From: Streptomyces sp. SAI-127
GTDB lineage: Bacteria > Actinomycetota > Actinomycetes > Streptomycetales > Streptomycetaceae
Assembly (NCBI RefSeq): GCF_029894425.1
Contig: NZ_JARXYJ010000001.1
Span: 9,320,501 to 9,384,500 of the forward strand
Length of the DNA: 64,000 nt
Direction of reading: 5' to 3'
Part shown: one piece after another, positions 8,820 through 17,648 of the stretch
Numbering within the stretch: position 1 is the stretch's first letter
How the letters are laid out: each line of letters starts with the position of its first letter
Translations under genes and position numbers: made by a program
The notes under the pieces: generated by a model
Seen by the model: the letters and a program-made list of their open reading frames with translations, nothing else
What the model was told of the DNA's origin: nothing
Database searches by the model: none

Positions 8820-9573
8820 GGACGGGCTGGTAGAACCCGCCGGCGGCCGGATCGTGCCAGCGCACGTCGACGAAACCGGCCCCGGCCACGAACTCCGTCA
8901 GCTGTGAACGGGTCAGGGCCCAGGAGGTCGTACGGCGGACGCGGACGGCCCAGTCGTCCCCGGCGCCGTCCGCGAGCTGGAAGTGCTCCAGGTCGTAGCG
9001 CTCGCCGTCATCGTGCCATTGCCACAGCTGGAAGGTGATCACCCGGCCGCCGGAGTCCTCGGAGACCTGCGGAGGCGGGGCGGCGGGCCTGGTCCGCCGG
9101 ATCTCGTCGTAGTCCCGAAGGGTGAGCACCAGCAGACCGCCGTCCCGCAGAACCCTGCCCATGCCCGCGAGCGCGGCCTCGACGTCCGGGGCCGTCAGCA
9201 GATGCGCGAGCGAGTTGTCGGCGCAGACGACGACGTCGAAGACGGACGACGCGAACGGCAGCCGGCGCATGTCCGCGGCGGCGGTCGGCACCACTGCCCC
9301 GCGGGCCGCGGCCTCCTGGGCGGCCCGTGCGGCGGCCACCGGACTGATGTCGCTGCCGACGACCCGGTGCCCCGCGAGAGCCAGCCCGATCGCCTGGGTC
9401 CCGATGCCGCACGAGCAGTCCAGGACGCGGTGCGGCCCCGGCCCCAGGTCCTCCCGCACGAACGCTCCGAGCACAGCCGCCTGATGCGCCATGCTCGCGT
9501 CCCAGTCCGCGAAGATCCGGTGGTAGTCCGGGGCCAGCGCGTCGTAGAAGGCCCGCACCGAGAGATCAGACAC
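8797..9573 (-). CDS. Class I SAM-dependent methyltransferase
   Basis: A 258-residue Rossmann-fold methyltransferase with motif I VLDCSCGIGTQAIG, post-I acidic loop GSDISP, motif II DVVVCADNSLAHLL and motif III RVLRDGGLLVLTLRDYDEI. The C-terminal beta-rich extension (FQLWQW, YDLEHFQL) resembles glycine-sarcosine-type small-molecule methyltransferases; the substrate cannot be read from the sequence. The start overlaps the upstream rlmG-like gene by eight bases (operon). The 3' end overlaps the convergent aldolase gene by 23 bases. Confidence 0.85.
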   Translation of the reverse strand: MSDLSVRAFYDALAPDYHRIFADWDASMAHQAAVLGAFVREDLGPGPHRVLDCSCGIGTQAIGLALAGHRVVGSDISPVAAARAAQEAAARGAVVPTAAADMRRLPFASSVFDVVVCADNSLAHLLTAPDVEAALAGMGRVLRDGGLLVLTLRDYDEIRRTRPAAPPPQVSEDSGGRVITFQLWQWHDDGERYDLEHFQLADGAGDDWAVRVRRTTSWALTRSQLTEFVAGAGFVDVRWHDPAAGGFYQPVLTARAAG

Positions 9574-10720
9574 CCGACTCCTTCACCGCCTTGAGCACCA
9601 CGAACTTCGGCCCGCCGGCGACGAGTTCACTGTTGCCGAACAGCTTCCGCAGCTTCACGTGATAGCCGAGATGGCGGTTGCCGACAACCCACAGTTCGCC
9701 GCCGGGCCGTAGCGTCCTGCGGGCTCCGGTGAACATCCGCCAGGCCGTCGCGTCGGTCGTCGCCTGGTGGGAGTGGAAGGGCGGGTTGTTGAGGACGAGG
9801 TCGACGCTGCCCGCCGGGACCCCCGCCAGACCGTCCCCGACCCGGAACTCCGCATGCCCGGGCACGCCGTTCGCCTTGTACGTCCCCTCCGCCGAGGCCA
9901 CGGCCTGGAAGGACTCGTCGACGAACAGCACCTCGGCCTCGGGGTTGGCCAGGGCCACAGCCGTTCCGACGACGCCGTTGCCGCAGCCCAGGTCCACGAT
10001 CCGCTGGGAACCCCGGCTCTTCGGGAGGTGCTGGAGGAAGAACCGGGTGCCGATGTCGAGCCGGTCCGCGCAGAAGACGCCCGCGTGATTGACGACGGCA
10101 CGCCCGGAGGCGGCACCGACGCCGTCCGGGAGGGTGTAGCCGTACGGCCAGGGATTGGCGGGCCGTTCGAGCGACGGTTCCGGTGTGCAGAAGATGAGCC
10201 GGGCCTTCTTCTCGGCCAGCGAGGTGCGGGTCGGCCCGAGGATCCGCTCGAACAGCTGGAGCGTCGAGGTGTGGATCTCCTTCACCATGCCGGTGCCGAC
10301 GACGAGCGTGCCCTCGTGCACCGCGGGCGCCAGCCGCAGCAGCTGGTCCTCCAGCAGGGCCAGGCTCTTCGGCACCCGCACCAGCAGGACGTCGACGCGG
10401 CCGGGCGGCGGGTCCTGTGTGGTGAGCAGCCGGACGGTGCCGGGCTCGACGCCGGCGCGTTCGAGGTTGGCGCGGGTCGCTTCCTGGCTGAGGAAGGAGT
10501 CGGTGATCTGGATCGGGCGGTGCGGCGCCAGCGCGGTGGCCAGCGCACCCCAGCGGTCTCCGACCAACACGACCGTGCCGGACAGGGCCACGCCCTCCGC
10601 CGCGAGATGCCTCAGCAGATACTCGTCGGAGGCGTCCCAGGCGCGCAGCCGGTCACGCGGGTCCTCGGGGAAACGGGTGAGCGCGAACTCGCCCCAGGGG
10701 GTCGTCATACGGTCGTCCAT
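9566..10720 (-). CDS. rlmG: RlmG/RsmC-like rRNA guanine-N2 methyltransferase
   Basis: A 384-residue protein with a degenerate N-terminal methyltransferase-like domain (about 1-190) and a catalytic C-terminal domain: VDLGCGNGVVGTAVA (SAM site), VDESFQAV, the diagnostic NPPFHSHQ of base-N2 methyltransferases, and GGELWVVGNRHLGYH. This two-domain layout is that of RlmG (23S rRNA G1835) and RsmC (16S G1207), so an rRNA target is likely, but which site is inferred. Two in-frame Mets are close together (10720 and 10708). TAGCCT lies nine bases upstream of the first. Confidence 0.85.
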   Translation of the reverse strand: MDDRMTTPWGEFALTRFPEDPRDRLRAWDASDEYLLRHLAAEGVALSGTVVLVGDRWGALATALAPHRPIQITDSFLSQEATRANLERAGVEPGTVRLLTTQDPPPGRVDVLLVRVPKSLALLEDQLLRLAPAVHEGTLVVGTGMVKEIHTSTLQLFERILGPTRTSLAEKKARLIFCTPEPSLERPANPWPYGYTLPDGVGAASGRAVVNHAGVFCADRLDIGTRFFLQHLPKSRGSQRIVDLGCGNGVVGTAVALANPEAEVLFVDESFQAVASAEGTYKANGVPGHAEFRVGDGLAGVPAGSVDLVLNNPPFHSHQATTDATAWRMFTGARRTLRPGGELWVVGNRHLGYHVKLRKLFGNSELVAGGPKFVVLKAVKESGV

Positions 10721-10776
10721 CGTGCGTCCAGGCTATCCGAGGCGCAGCTCAGGCCCGCTCGGGCAGGATGGAACCC

Positions 10777-11418
10777 ATGGATGCCGAGCTGTTCCCCCGA
10801 CCCCGTGCGGAGGTCGCGCCGGGTGCGGTGCACGTCCCGGACTGGCTGGAGCCGGGGCGGCAGCGCGACCTGCTGGAGGCCTGCCGGGAGTGGGCGCGCC
10901 CGCCCGCCGGACTGCGCACGGTCCGCACCCCGGGCGGCGGCACGATGACCGCGCGGCAGGTGTGCCTCGGCTGGCACTGGTACCCGTACGCCTACGCCCG
11001 CACGGTCGCCGACGGCGACGGGGCACCGGTGAAGCCGTTCCCGCACTGGCTGGGCGAGCTGGGCCGGGAAGCGGTGCGCGACGCACTCGGTCCGCAGCAG
11101 GCGGCCTACGACATCGCGCTGATCAACTTCTATGACGGCGACGCCCGTATGGGCATGCACCGCGACAGCGACGAGAAGTCGGACGCGCCCGTGGTCTCCC
11201 TGAGCCTCGGCGACACCTGCGTCTTCCGCTTCGGCAACCCCGAAACCCGGACCCGGCCCTACACGGACGTCGAACTGCGCAGTGGTGACCTGTTCGTGTT
11301 CGGCGGCCCGTCGAGACTCGCGTACCACGGGGTCCCCCGTGTGCATCCGGGCACCGCGCCGCCCGAGTTGGGGCTGACGGGACGGCTGAACATCACGCTG
11401 CGGGTCAGCGGGCTCTGA
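10777..11418 (+). CDS. alkB: AlkB-family alkylated-DNA repair dioxygenase
   Basis: A 213-residue Fe(II)/2-oxoglutarate dioxygenase that removes methyl groups from 1-methyladenine/3-methylcytosine. Iron ligands are visible in MHRDSDE (His about 128, Asp about 130) and AYHGVP (His about 184). The 2-oxoglutarate-binding RLNITLR follows. I prefer the second ATG (10777) over 10768 because CAGGAT sits seven bases before it, a leaderless promoter spacing repeated at many genes here. It is divergent from the rlmG-like gene. Confidence 0.92.
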   Translation: MDAELFPRPRAEVAPGAVHVPDWLEPGRQRDLLEACREWARPPAGLRTVRTPGGGTMTARQVCLGWHWYPYAYARTVADGDGAPVKPFPHWLGELGREAVRDALGPQQAAYDIALINFYDGDARMGMHRDSDEKSDAPVVSLSLGDTCVFRFGNPETRTRPYTDVELRSGDLFVFGGPSRLAYHGVPRVHPGTAPPELGLTGRLNITLRVSGL

Positions 11419-11454
11419 GCTCCATCGCGAACGGATCATGGGAGACTCGCCCTC

Positions 11455-12699
11455 ATGAGCGGCAAGGCGGACCCCCGGCCGGCGGGGGAAGGAACCACCT
11501 CGAGGACGCGGCTGGACCGGGGGCGCGGTGCGCTCGGGCCCGCGTTGGAGCTCGTGCACACCGGCCGCGCGCCCACCCGGGCCGTGCTCACCGCGGAACT
11601 CGGGGTGACGCGGGCGACGGCCGGCGCGGTCGCCGCCGAGCTGGAGGCGCTCGGGCTGATCCGCGTCGACGCCCGGCCCACCGCTGCCGCCGGTTCGCAG
11701 GGCCGGCCCTCGCATCGCCTCGCGGTCGCCGAGGACGGTCCCGTCGTGCTGGCCGCGCAGGTCCACGCCGACGGTTTCCGGGCCGCCCTGGTCGGTCTGG
11801 GCGGCCGTATCGTCGCCACCGCCCCCGGCTGCGAGACGGTCGACGCCGACCCGGCGAAGGTCCTCGGCTCCGTCGTCGAGGCGGGCGCCGACCTGCTGCG
11901 CACCACCGGCAGACGCTGTGTCGGCGCCGGACTCGCCGTGCCGTCCGCGGTCGCCGAACCCGAAGGCCTCGCCCTCAACCCCCTGCACCTCGCCTGGCCC
12001 GCGGGCGCCCCCGTCCGCCGTATCTTCGGCGAGTGCGTGCGTGCCGCAGGCATCACCGGACCGGCCTTCGCGGCCAACGACGTCAACCTCGCCGCGCTCG
12101 CCGAGCACCGGCACGGCGCGGGCCGCGGCGCCCGGGACCTGCTGTGCGTGGCGACCGGACACCGGGGCGTGGGCGGCGCGCTGGTGCTCGACGGGCGTCT
12201 GCACACGGGGAGTTCGGGCCTGGCTCTGGAGGTCGGCCACCTCACCGTGAACCCCGAGGGCCGACCCTGCCACTGCGGCAGCCGGGGCTGTCTGGACGTC
12301 GAGGCGGACCCGCTGGCGTTCCTCACGGCGGCCGGACTCGACCCCGGCCCCGAGCTCTCCCTGCTCCAGCAGGCCAACGACCTCGTCCGGCACCACTACG
12401 ACGATCCCGCCGTCCGCACCGCCGCCGAGGCCCTCATCGACCGCCTGGGCCTCGGTCTCGCGGGCCTGGTGAACATCCTGAACCCGGACCGCATCATCCT
12501 CGGCGGCCTCCACCGCACCCTTCTGGACGCCGACCCCGCCCGTCTGCGCGCCGTCGTCGCCGACCGCAGTCTGTGGGGGCAGAGCGGCGGCGTTCCCATC
12601 CTGGCCTGCACCCTCGACCACAACAGCCTGGTCGGGGCGGCCGAGCTGGCGTGGCAGCCGGTGCTGGACGATCCGCTGGGTGCACTGACCCATGGCTGA
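11455..12699 (+). CDS. ROK family transcriptional regulator/sugar kinase
   Basis: A 414-residue ROK protein. An N-terminal winged helix-turn-helix (about 30-75, LTAELGVTRATAGAVAAEL) precedes the kinase-like fold with the phosphate loop (ATGHRGVGGALVLDG) and the ROK zinc motif CHCGSRGCLD. The HTH indicates a repressor of sugar or amino-sugar genes (NagC/XylR type) rather than a pure kinase. The following Nudix gene overlaps by eight bases and an RpiB-like gene follows at once, forming a small operon. Its DNA target is unknown; the agaS/gatY pair 3.5 kb away is a plausible client. Confidence 0.85.
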   Translation: MSGKADPRPAGEGTTSRTRLDRGRGALGPALELVHTGRAPTRAVLTAELGVTRATAGAVAAELEALGLIRVDARPTAAAGSQGRPSHRLAVAEDGPVVLAAQVHADGFRAALVGLGGRIVATAPGCETVDADPAKVLGSVVEAGADLLRTTGRRCVGAGLAVPSAVAEPEGLALNPLHLAWPAGAPVRRIFGECVRAAGITGPAFAANDVNLAALAEHRHGAGRGARDLLCVATGHRGVGGALVLDGRLHTGSSGLALEVGHLTVNPEGRPCHCGSRGCLDVEADPLAFLTAAGLDPGPELSLLQQANDLVRHHYDDPAVRTAAEALIDRLGLGLAGLVNILNPDRIILGGLHRTLLDADPARLRAVVADRSLWGQSGGVPILACTLDHNSLVGAAELAWQPVLDDPLGALTHG

Positions 12700-13414
12700 C
12701 CTGCTGGAGGCCGCGGGACTGCGCCTGGTCGAGGTGGCGCCCCCGGTGGTGCCGGCCGAGGTGCGGACGGCCATGGACCGTGAGTGGGGCGAGGCCGTCC
12801 TGGCCAACCCGGCCCTCTTCGACGGTCCGGTGGCGGTGTGCGCGGGGCTCTCACGGGAGGCCCAGGACGACCTGCTCGTCTCCTGGTCCCGGGTGACCTA
12901 TCGGTACCTCGCCCTGCGCCGCGTCCCGGGTGCCGACGCCCTGGCGTCCCTCTTCGTCAGCGTGGTGCAGCCGACGGACGACGGACGCGTGCTGGTGGGC
13001 CGTATGTCCGCGTCCACCGCCGCGCCCGGCCGCTGGCAGTTCCCCGGCGGATCGGTGGAACCGCCCACCGGCGACGAGCCCCTGGACGAACCCGCACTGC
13101 GCCGCCACGCGGCCGTGGAACTGGCCGAGGAGACGGGCGTCGACGTCCCGGCCGCCGACCTCACCCGGTGTCTGGTGACGCACGGCGCGGACGGACAGGT
13201 CGGTGTCCACTACCTGGCACCGCCCCTGCCCGCGTCCTTCTTGCAGGAGAGCTTCACGGCGCTGACGGCCGCGGAGACGGTACGGGGACGGGCGCCGGAG
13301 TTCGACCGGCTCGCGCTCGTAGGCTCACCGGCCGAACTTCCGGACCTCGCCGGTCCGCACGTGGGCTACCTGGATCCCGTCGTCCGTTGGGTGAGCCGCC
13401 GAGTAGGCTCGTGA
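12692..13414 (+). CDS. Nudix hydrolase with N-terminal extension
   Basis: A 240-residue protein with about 85 residues of unassigned N-terminal sequence, then a Nudix domain. The Nudix box begins at GGSVE, is interrupted by an acidic/proline insertion (PPTGDEPLDEP) and ends in AVELAEETGV, which carries the metal-binding glutamates. It likely hydrolyses a nucleoside-diphosphate derivative; the substrate is unknown. The start overlaps the ROK gene by eight bases (coupled). The RpiB-like gene follows one base after its stop. Confidence 0.8.
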   Translation: MADLLEAAGLRLVEVAPPVVPAEVRTAMDREWGEAVLANPALFDGPVAVCAGLSREAQDDLLVSWSRVTYRYLALRRVPGADALASLFVSVVQPTDDGRVLVGRMSASTAAPGRWQFPGGSVEPPTGDEPLDEPALRRHAAVELAEETGVDVPAADLTRCLVTHGADGQVGVHYLAPPLPASFLQESFTALTAAETVRGRAPEFDRLALVGSPAELPDLAGPHVGYLDPVVRWVSRRVGS

Positions 13415-13415
13415 C

Positions 13416-13865
13416 ATGCGGATCTCCGTCTCCTCGGACATGGACGAACCAGTCGCGCGCACCCTCGTCGACGAACTGCGCGCGCGGGGCCACGAAGTCG
13501 TCGCGTACGGCGCCCTGAGCCCCGGCGCCGACCCGCAGTGGGCCGTCTGCTCGGCGGCCGCGGCCCGTGAGGTGGCCGCCGGGACGGCCGACCAGGCCGT
13601 CGTGTGCTGCTGGACCGGCACCGGCGCCTCCATCGCCGCCAACAAGGTCCCGGGCGTACGGGCCGCCCTGTGCACGGACGCCTACACGGCGGACGGCGCC
13701 CGCCGCTGGAACGACGCCAACGTCCTGGCCCTCAGCCTCCGCCTCACCTCCGAGCCACTCCTCAAGGAGATCCTCGACGCCTGGTTCACCGCCGGGGCGA
13801 GCGAGGACGCCGAGGACCGAGAGAACGTGGCCCGGGTGGGACGCCTGGACGCCGGCCGGGCCTGA
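13416..13865 (+). CDS. RpiB/LacAB-family sugar-phosphate isomerase
   Basis: A 149-residue protein of the ribose-5-phosphate isomerase B family: SSDMDEPVARTLVDELRARGHEV at the N-terminus (the active-site DE follows SSD), CCWTGTGASIAANKVPGVRAALC (anion-hole GTG loop) and NDANVLALS. It interconverts aldose and ketose phosphates in the cytoplasm. The ATG is one base after the Nudix stop. TAGGCT lies six bases before it, so an internal leaderless transcript may add to read-through. A normal Streptomyces RpiB has a slightly different N-terminus, so the substrate may not be ribose 5-phosphate. Confidence 0.8.
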   Translation: MRISVSSDMDEPVARTLVDELRARGHEVVAYGALSPGADPQWAVCSAAAAREVAAGTADQAVVCCWTGTGASIAANKVPGVRAALCTDAYTADGARRWNDANVLALSLRLTSEPLLKEILDAWFTAGASEDAEDRENVARVGRLDAGRA

Positions 13866-14010
13866 TCCCCGCCTGCCGCGCGACGCCCGGCACGCGCGCT
13901 CGCCGCGCTGCCGACCGCCGACACGGCTCCGCCACACGGCGCTCCGGCGCCTTGCGACCGCACGCTCGAAGCAAGCTCGCGCGGGAGGGGCCCCATCGCC
14001 GCCGCGCGGC

Positions 14011-14025
14011 CCGCCCTCCGGGCGG
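14011..14025. terminator. GC hairpin between convergent genes
   Basis: CCGCCC-TCC-GGGCGG forms a six-pair stem in the 200-base gap between the convergent RpiB-like and epimerase genes. There is no T tract. I see no other feature in 13866-14067. Confidence 0.4.
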
Positions 14026-14067
14026 ACGACGGGAATGTGACGACAGGGCCTAGAAGCGCGCGTCCGG

Positions 14068-15039
14068 TCAGACGCCGAGCGGGCCGGCCACCTTCAGTTC
14101 CTCGTGGTCGATCAGCCATCGCACCGACTCCAGTACGGCGGCCTCCGGTTCGTGGCGCGGCGCGTAGCCGAGGAGGGTCCTGGCCTTCTCGATGGTGAGG
14201 TACTGACTGCGGTAGAGGTGCTCCCAGCTCGCCTCGGCGTGTTCCGGGGCTGTGGTCCGGCGGAACTGTTCCCAGGTCACCGGCTCCAGCGACGCGGTCC
14301 GACCGAACCAGCCGGCCGCGATGCGGGCGTACCCGCGGACGTTCAGCGCGGTGGGGGCGACGACATTGAAGTCCTCTCCCGCCGCCGCGTCCCGGTGCTC
14401 GACCGCCCGTTCGAAGGCCTGGGCGACATCGTCGGCGTGCACATGGTGCATCAGCTCGGCACCGATCCCCGGGACCGGCAGCGGCCGTCCGGCCGAGAGG
14501 GCGTACCAGACCGCGGGGTCGAGGTTTCCCAGCGGACCGATCGGGTGCCAGCCCGGCCCGACGATGTGCCCGGGGTGCAGGGACGTGGTCACCAGGCCCC
14601 CGGAAGCGGTCTCCTCCTTCAGCATCCGGGCGATCCGGTCCTTCTGGATGCCGTACTCCCCGACGGGCGGGGTGCCCGTGGTCTCGGAGATCGGCAGCCT
14701 GTCGCTGGGGCCGAAACGCCACACGGTGCCGCAGTGCAGCAGGTGCCCGATCTCGCCGCGCAGCCGCTCGACCAGTGCCGTGGCCGCTTCCAGGGTGAAG
14801 CAGACCAGGTCGATCACGGCGTCCGGGGCCAGGCCGGCCACCCGGTCACCGAAGGTGCCCTCGTCGTCCTCCCGCTGCCGGTCGGCGACGACCTGGCGGA
14901 CCTGCTGCCACTCGGGAGCCTCGGTGTAGGCCGTGCGGGTGCCACGGCTGATGTTGATCACTTCGTGGCCCGCCCGCACCAGGCGGGGGACGAGGAAGGT
15001 GCCGATGTGGCCGCTTCCGCCGATGACGACGACTCGCAT
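14068..15039 (-). CDS. NAD-dependent epimerase/dehydratase family protein
   Basis: A 323-residue extended short-chain dehydrogenase. The N-terminal Rossmann motif is GGSGHIG, and a YGIQK segment (YxxxK) lies near residue 139, followed by the sugar-binding-like region HPGHIVGPGW. No neighbour suggests a nucleotide-sugar pathway, so the substrate is unknown. It is convergent with the RpiB-like gene. GGGAAACGT precedes the ATG. Confidence 0.85.
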   Translation of the reverse strand: MRVVVIGGSGHIGTFLVPRLVRAGHEVINISRGTRTAYTEAPEWQQVRQVVADRQREDDEGTFGDRVAGLAPDAVIDLVCFTLEAATALVERLRGEIGHLLHCGTVWRFGPSDRLPISETTGTPPVGEYGIQKDRIARMLKEETASGGLVTTSLHPGHIVGPGWHPIGPLGNLDPAVWYALSAGRPLPVPGIGAELMHHVHADDVAQAFERAVEHRDAAAGEDFNVVAPTALNVRGYARIAAGWFGRTASLEPVTWEQFRRTTAPEHAEASWEHLYRSQYLTIEKARTLLGYAPRHEPEAAVLESVRWLIDHEELKVAGPLGV

Positions 15040-15191
15040 ACGTTTCCCATCAGTGTCGAGCAGGTCAGTGTCAGACAGGAGTATCCGGCGCCACCGTCAG
15101 GCTCCCGGCCGCGGCGGCGAAACTTGCGGCCCTCGGTGGACATCTCGGTGGCGTAGGGCCGTTGTCAGTGGCGGCGACTAGCCTGCCGGGC

Positions 15192-15719
15192 ATGATCGAG
15201 ACGACTGAGCGCGACCGCGCCTTTCCGCCCGCCCTGGCCGACGTGGCCCGCGTGGAGTTCGACTACGACGACGGCGAGGGCGTCGACTTCGAGCCGTACG
15301 ACGCCTTCGACTCCGCCGAGGAGACCACCGACTGGCTGCGCCACTGGACCGGCAACCACCAACTGGACGGCGACGCCTACCGGGTCTTCGGACAGGACGG
15401 CACCGGTGGCCTCGCCGCCCTGTGGTGCGTGCGGCCGGGGCGGCCCCTCGTGGAGCAGCCCGTGGTGTTCCTGGGATCGGAGGGCGAGCGCGGTGTGGTG
15501 GCGGCGAACCTGTCCGACTTCCTGTGGGTGCTCGCCGATGGCCTCGGGCCTTTGGAGGTCGTGGATTTCGAGCAGTACGAGGGCCGTCCGAGCGCGACGC
15601 TGACCGCCCTCGCCGAACGCCACGCGAACACCCCGCGCCGCACCACCCGGGACATCGTCACCACCGCCCGGGCGGAGTTCCCGACCTTCTCCGAGGACAT
15701 CGACGCACTCTGCCGGTGA
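15192..15719 (+). CDS. SMI1/KNR4 (SUKH)-like protein
   Basis: A 175-residue acidic protein. The segment FGQDGTGGLAALWCV, followed by PVVFLGSEGERGVVAANL and FLWVLADGLGPLE, matches the SUKH/SMI1-KNR4 pattern found in many Streptomyces paralogues. Some SUKH proteins are immunity factors for secreted toxins, but no toxin gene is adjacent. TAGCCT lies seven bases before the ATG (leaderless arrangement). An upstream GTG at 15168 is possible. Confidence 0.7.
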   Translation: MIETTERDRAFPPALADVARVEFDYDDGEGVDFEPYDAFDSAEETTDWLRHWTGNHQLDGDAYRVFGQDGTGGLAALWCVRPGRPLVEQPVVFLGSEGERGVVAANLSDFLWVLADGLGPLEVVDFEQYEGRPSATLTALAERHANTPRRTTRDIVTTARAEFPTFSEDIDALCR

Positions 15720-15725
15720 GCGGCG

Positions 15726-16649
15726 TCATGGCCGACTCCACTCCACGGCCAGGGCTCGACCAGGGTTGTCGGTGAGGATGCGCCGCACCAGTTCCTCACC
15801 CAGGTCGGCCGTGAGCCGCGGCCGCACCCGGCGCAGCAGATACGGCATCCCCGGGCCGCCGTTGACCGAGCGGGCCGCCGCGGTCGTGGTGTCGCCGCCG
15901 AGCAGCAGCCGGTCGCCGTGCCCCGCGTCCGCGAGCTCCCGCACCGCGTCGGGCATGCGCCAGTCCGTGGCGTGGTGGGCGCGCGAGGGCCCGTCGAAGG
16001 CGAGATAGCAGCCCGACCCCGCGGCCTCGCGGTGCACCGTGAAGTCGGGGGAGCGGTTGAGGTGCCCGAGGATCACTCGCCGCGGCGGCACCCCCAACTC
16101 CCCGCACAGCAGATCCAGTACGTCCAGCGCACCGGTCCCCAGCTCCAGGTGGACGGCGATCGGCGCCCCCGTAGCGTGATGGGCCTCGGCCGCCGCGGTC
16201 ATCGTCCAGCGGGCGTGCGCGTCCAGCGCGTGGAAGCCGCCCGCCACCTTGATCAGCCCCGCGCGGACCCCCGACCGCCCGATGCCCTCGGTCAGTTCGG
16301 CGACGAACACGTCAGCCAGCCGGCCGCGCAGCCCGGCGAGCGTGGCGTCGTCGTAGTGGGCGGCCTGGTGCAGCCCGGTCGCGGTGACGATCCGCACCCC
16401 GGTCTCCCGTGCCAGCGTCGGCAGCGCGTCGGCCCGCCGCCCCAGCCCGTACGGCGTCCACTGCATCACGGCGCCACCGCCCTGCGCGGCGAACGCCGTC
16501 AGCTCGGTCCGCGCCGCCGAGACGCTCCGCAGCTCCTGCCCCGGCAGTTGGGGGCTGCCGAAGAACAGGTGGTCGTGCGCGTCGCACACGCCGAGCTCCT
16601 CGGCGGGGACGTCCCCGGCCACGGTACGGACCGCGACCGCGCTCACCAC
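15726..16649 (-). CDS. Phosphotriesterase-family metal-dependent hydrolase
   Basis: A 307-residue amidohydrolase-superfamily protein. Metal and carbamate ligands are visible in order: CDAHDHLFF (HxH), LIKVAGG (candidate bridging carbamylated Lys), AVHLELG, LGHLNRSPD and LLLGGDTT (Asp). It likely hydrolyses a lactone or phosphoester; true phosphotriesterase activity is not implied. The GTG start at 16649 overlaps the upstream DUF4865 gene by seven bases. It is the last gene of a four-gene operon with the TetR regulator. Confidence 0.85.
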   Translation of the reverse strand: MVSAVAVRTVAGDVPAEELGVCDAHDHLFFGSPQLPGQELRSVSAARTELTAFAAQGGGAVMQWTPYGLGRRADALPTLARETGVRIVTATGLHQAAHYDDATLAGLRGRLADVFVAELTEGIGRSGVRAGLIKVAGGFHALDAHARWTMTAAAEAHHATGAPIAVHLELGTGALDVLDLLCGELGVPPRRVILGHLNRSPDFTVHREAAGSGCYLAFDGPSRAHHATDWRMPDAVRELADAGHGDRLLLGGDTTTAAARSVNGGPGMPYLLRRVRPRLTADLGEELVRRILTDNPGRALAVEWSRP

Positions 16650-17227
16650 TGACGCCCCCGAGGCAGCCGCTCCCGTCCCGGCGCCGACACGTGCAGTACC
16701 TCGAACAGATCACCGTCCGCCTTCGGCGCTTCGTGCGCCCACAGAGAGAAGTGCACGAGTTCCCAGCGGGCCGTGTCCACGGCGGCCGCCGCGAACAGCG
16801 CGCCGTCCTCCCCGGCCAGCCGCCCCGTCTCGTCCACGGCCTCCGCCATCACCTCTGCCAACTCCACTCCCTCCGGCACCGGTTGACGCCTGCGGACCGC
16901 CGACCGGGCGGGGGAGCCGACGGCGCCGCCCTCCTCGTACGACAGACCTGTCCACTGCCGCACCGACGGCCGCCCGAAGTCGTTGCTGAGCCCCTGGAAG
17001 GCGCCTCCCCAGAGGAAGGAGTTCATGCCCTCCACGGTGTCCCAGAGGTAGAAGGGGGCGTACTGGTTGACGGGCGAGCCGTTCACCCCGCGCTCGCGCA
17101 TCAGGTACGTCTTGAAGCCGAGCCCGTCCCAGTCGTCCAGCAGATGCCCGATCCGGAACACCCGGGCGCGGATGACGGCCATGTCGTAGTCGGCGGGCAG
17201 GGTGAGCTCGTACTGCATGGCGTGCAT
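16643..17227 (-). CDS. DUF4865 family protein
   Basis: A 194-residue protein starting MHAMQYELTLP. GAGGAGG lies six bases before the ATG, fixing the start although the frame is open further upstream. It has no signal or membrane segment. The sequence (YDMAVIRARVFRIG, NQYAPFYLWDT, MNSFLWGG) matches the DUF4865 pattern, a dimeric ferredoxin-like monooxygenase-type fold in my judgement, with unknown chemistry. It is between the cupin and phosphotriesterase genes in a TetR-controlled operon, suggesting joint detoxification or turnover of a small molecule. Confidence 0.75.
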   Translation of the reverse strand: MHAMQYELTLPADYDMAVIRARVFRIGHLLDDWDGLGFKTYLMRERGVNGSPVNQYAPFYLWDTVEGMNSFLWGGAFQGLSNDFGRPSVRQWTGLSYEEGGAVGSPARSAVRRRQPVPEGVELAEVMAEAVDETGRLAGEDGALFAAAAVDTARWELVHFSLWAHEAPKADGDLFEVLHVSAPGRERLPRGRQW

Positions 17228-17238
17228 CGGATGCCTCC

Positions 17239-17634
17239 TCAGGCGGGGTAGTCCTCGGGGGCGACGTGCGCGTCCCAGTCGGCGGTCGTGCCGTCCTCGG
17301 CGGCCTCGACGACCGCGAGATGCGTCATGAAGGTGCGCGGCCCCGCCCCGTGCCAGTGCCACTCGCCCGGCTCGATCCACACGCTGTCACCCGCGCGGAT
17401 CGGCTCGACGGCACCGCCCCTGCGCTGCACCAGCCCCTCGCCCTCCAGGACGTGCAGCACCTGGCCGTGCGGATGGCGGTGCCACGCGGTGTGCGCGCCG
17501 GGCGCGAAATGGACGTTGAACATCCGCAGCCGGGACGGGGAGGCGGGCGCGGCGATCTCGTCGAGCCACACCGTCCCCGTGAAGTTCTCGGCCGGACCCT
17601 GCCGGGTCTCCGGGCGCTGTCGGGTGATCTGCAC
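17239..17634 (-). CDS. Cupin-domain protein
   Basis: A 131-residue single-domain cupin. The metal-binding motif is TAWHRHPHGQVLHVLEGEG, and the second motif ends in PGEWHWHGAGP. Small cupins of this type are seen as hydroxynitrile-lyase-like or carboxymuconolactone-associated enzymes and as ligand-binding proteins; the activity here is unknown. It lies 14 bases after the TetR gene and 11 bases before DUF4865, so it is the second gene of the operon. Confidence 0.85.
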   Translation of the reverse strand: MQITRQRPETRQGPAENFTGTVWLDEIAAPASPSRLRMFNVHFAPGAHTAWHRHPHGQVLHVLEGEGLVQRRGGAVEPIRAGDSVWIEPGEWHWHGAGPRTFMTHLAVVEAAEDGTTADWDAHVAPEDYPA

Positions 17635-17648
17635 GTGGGTCGACTCCC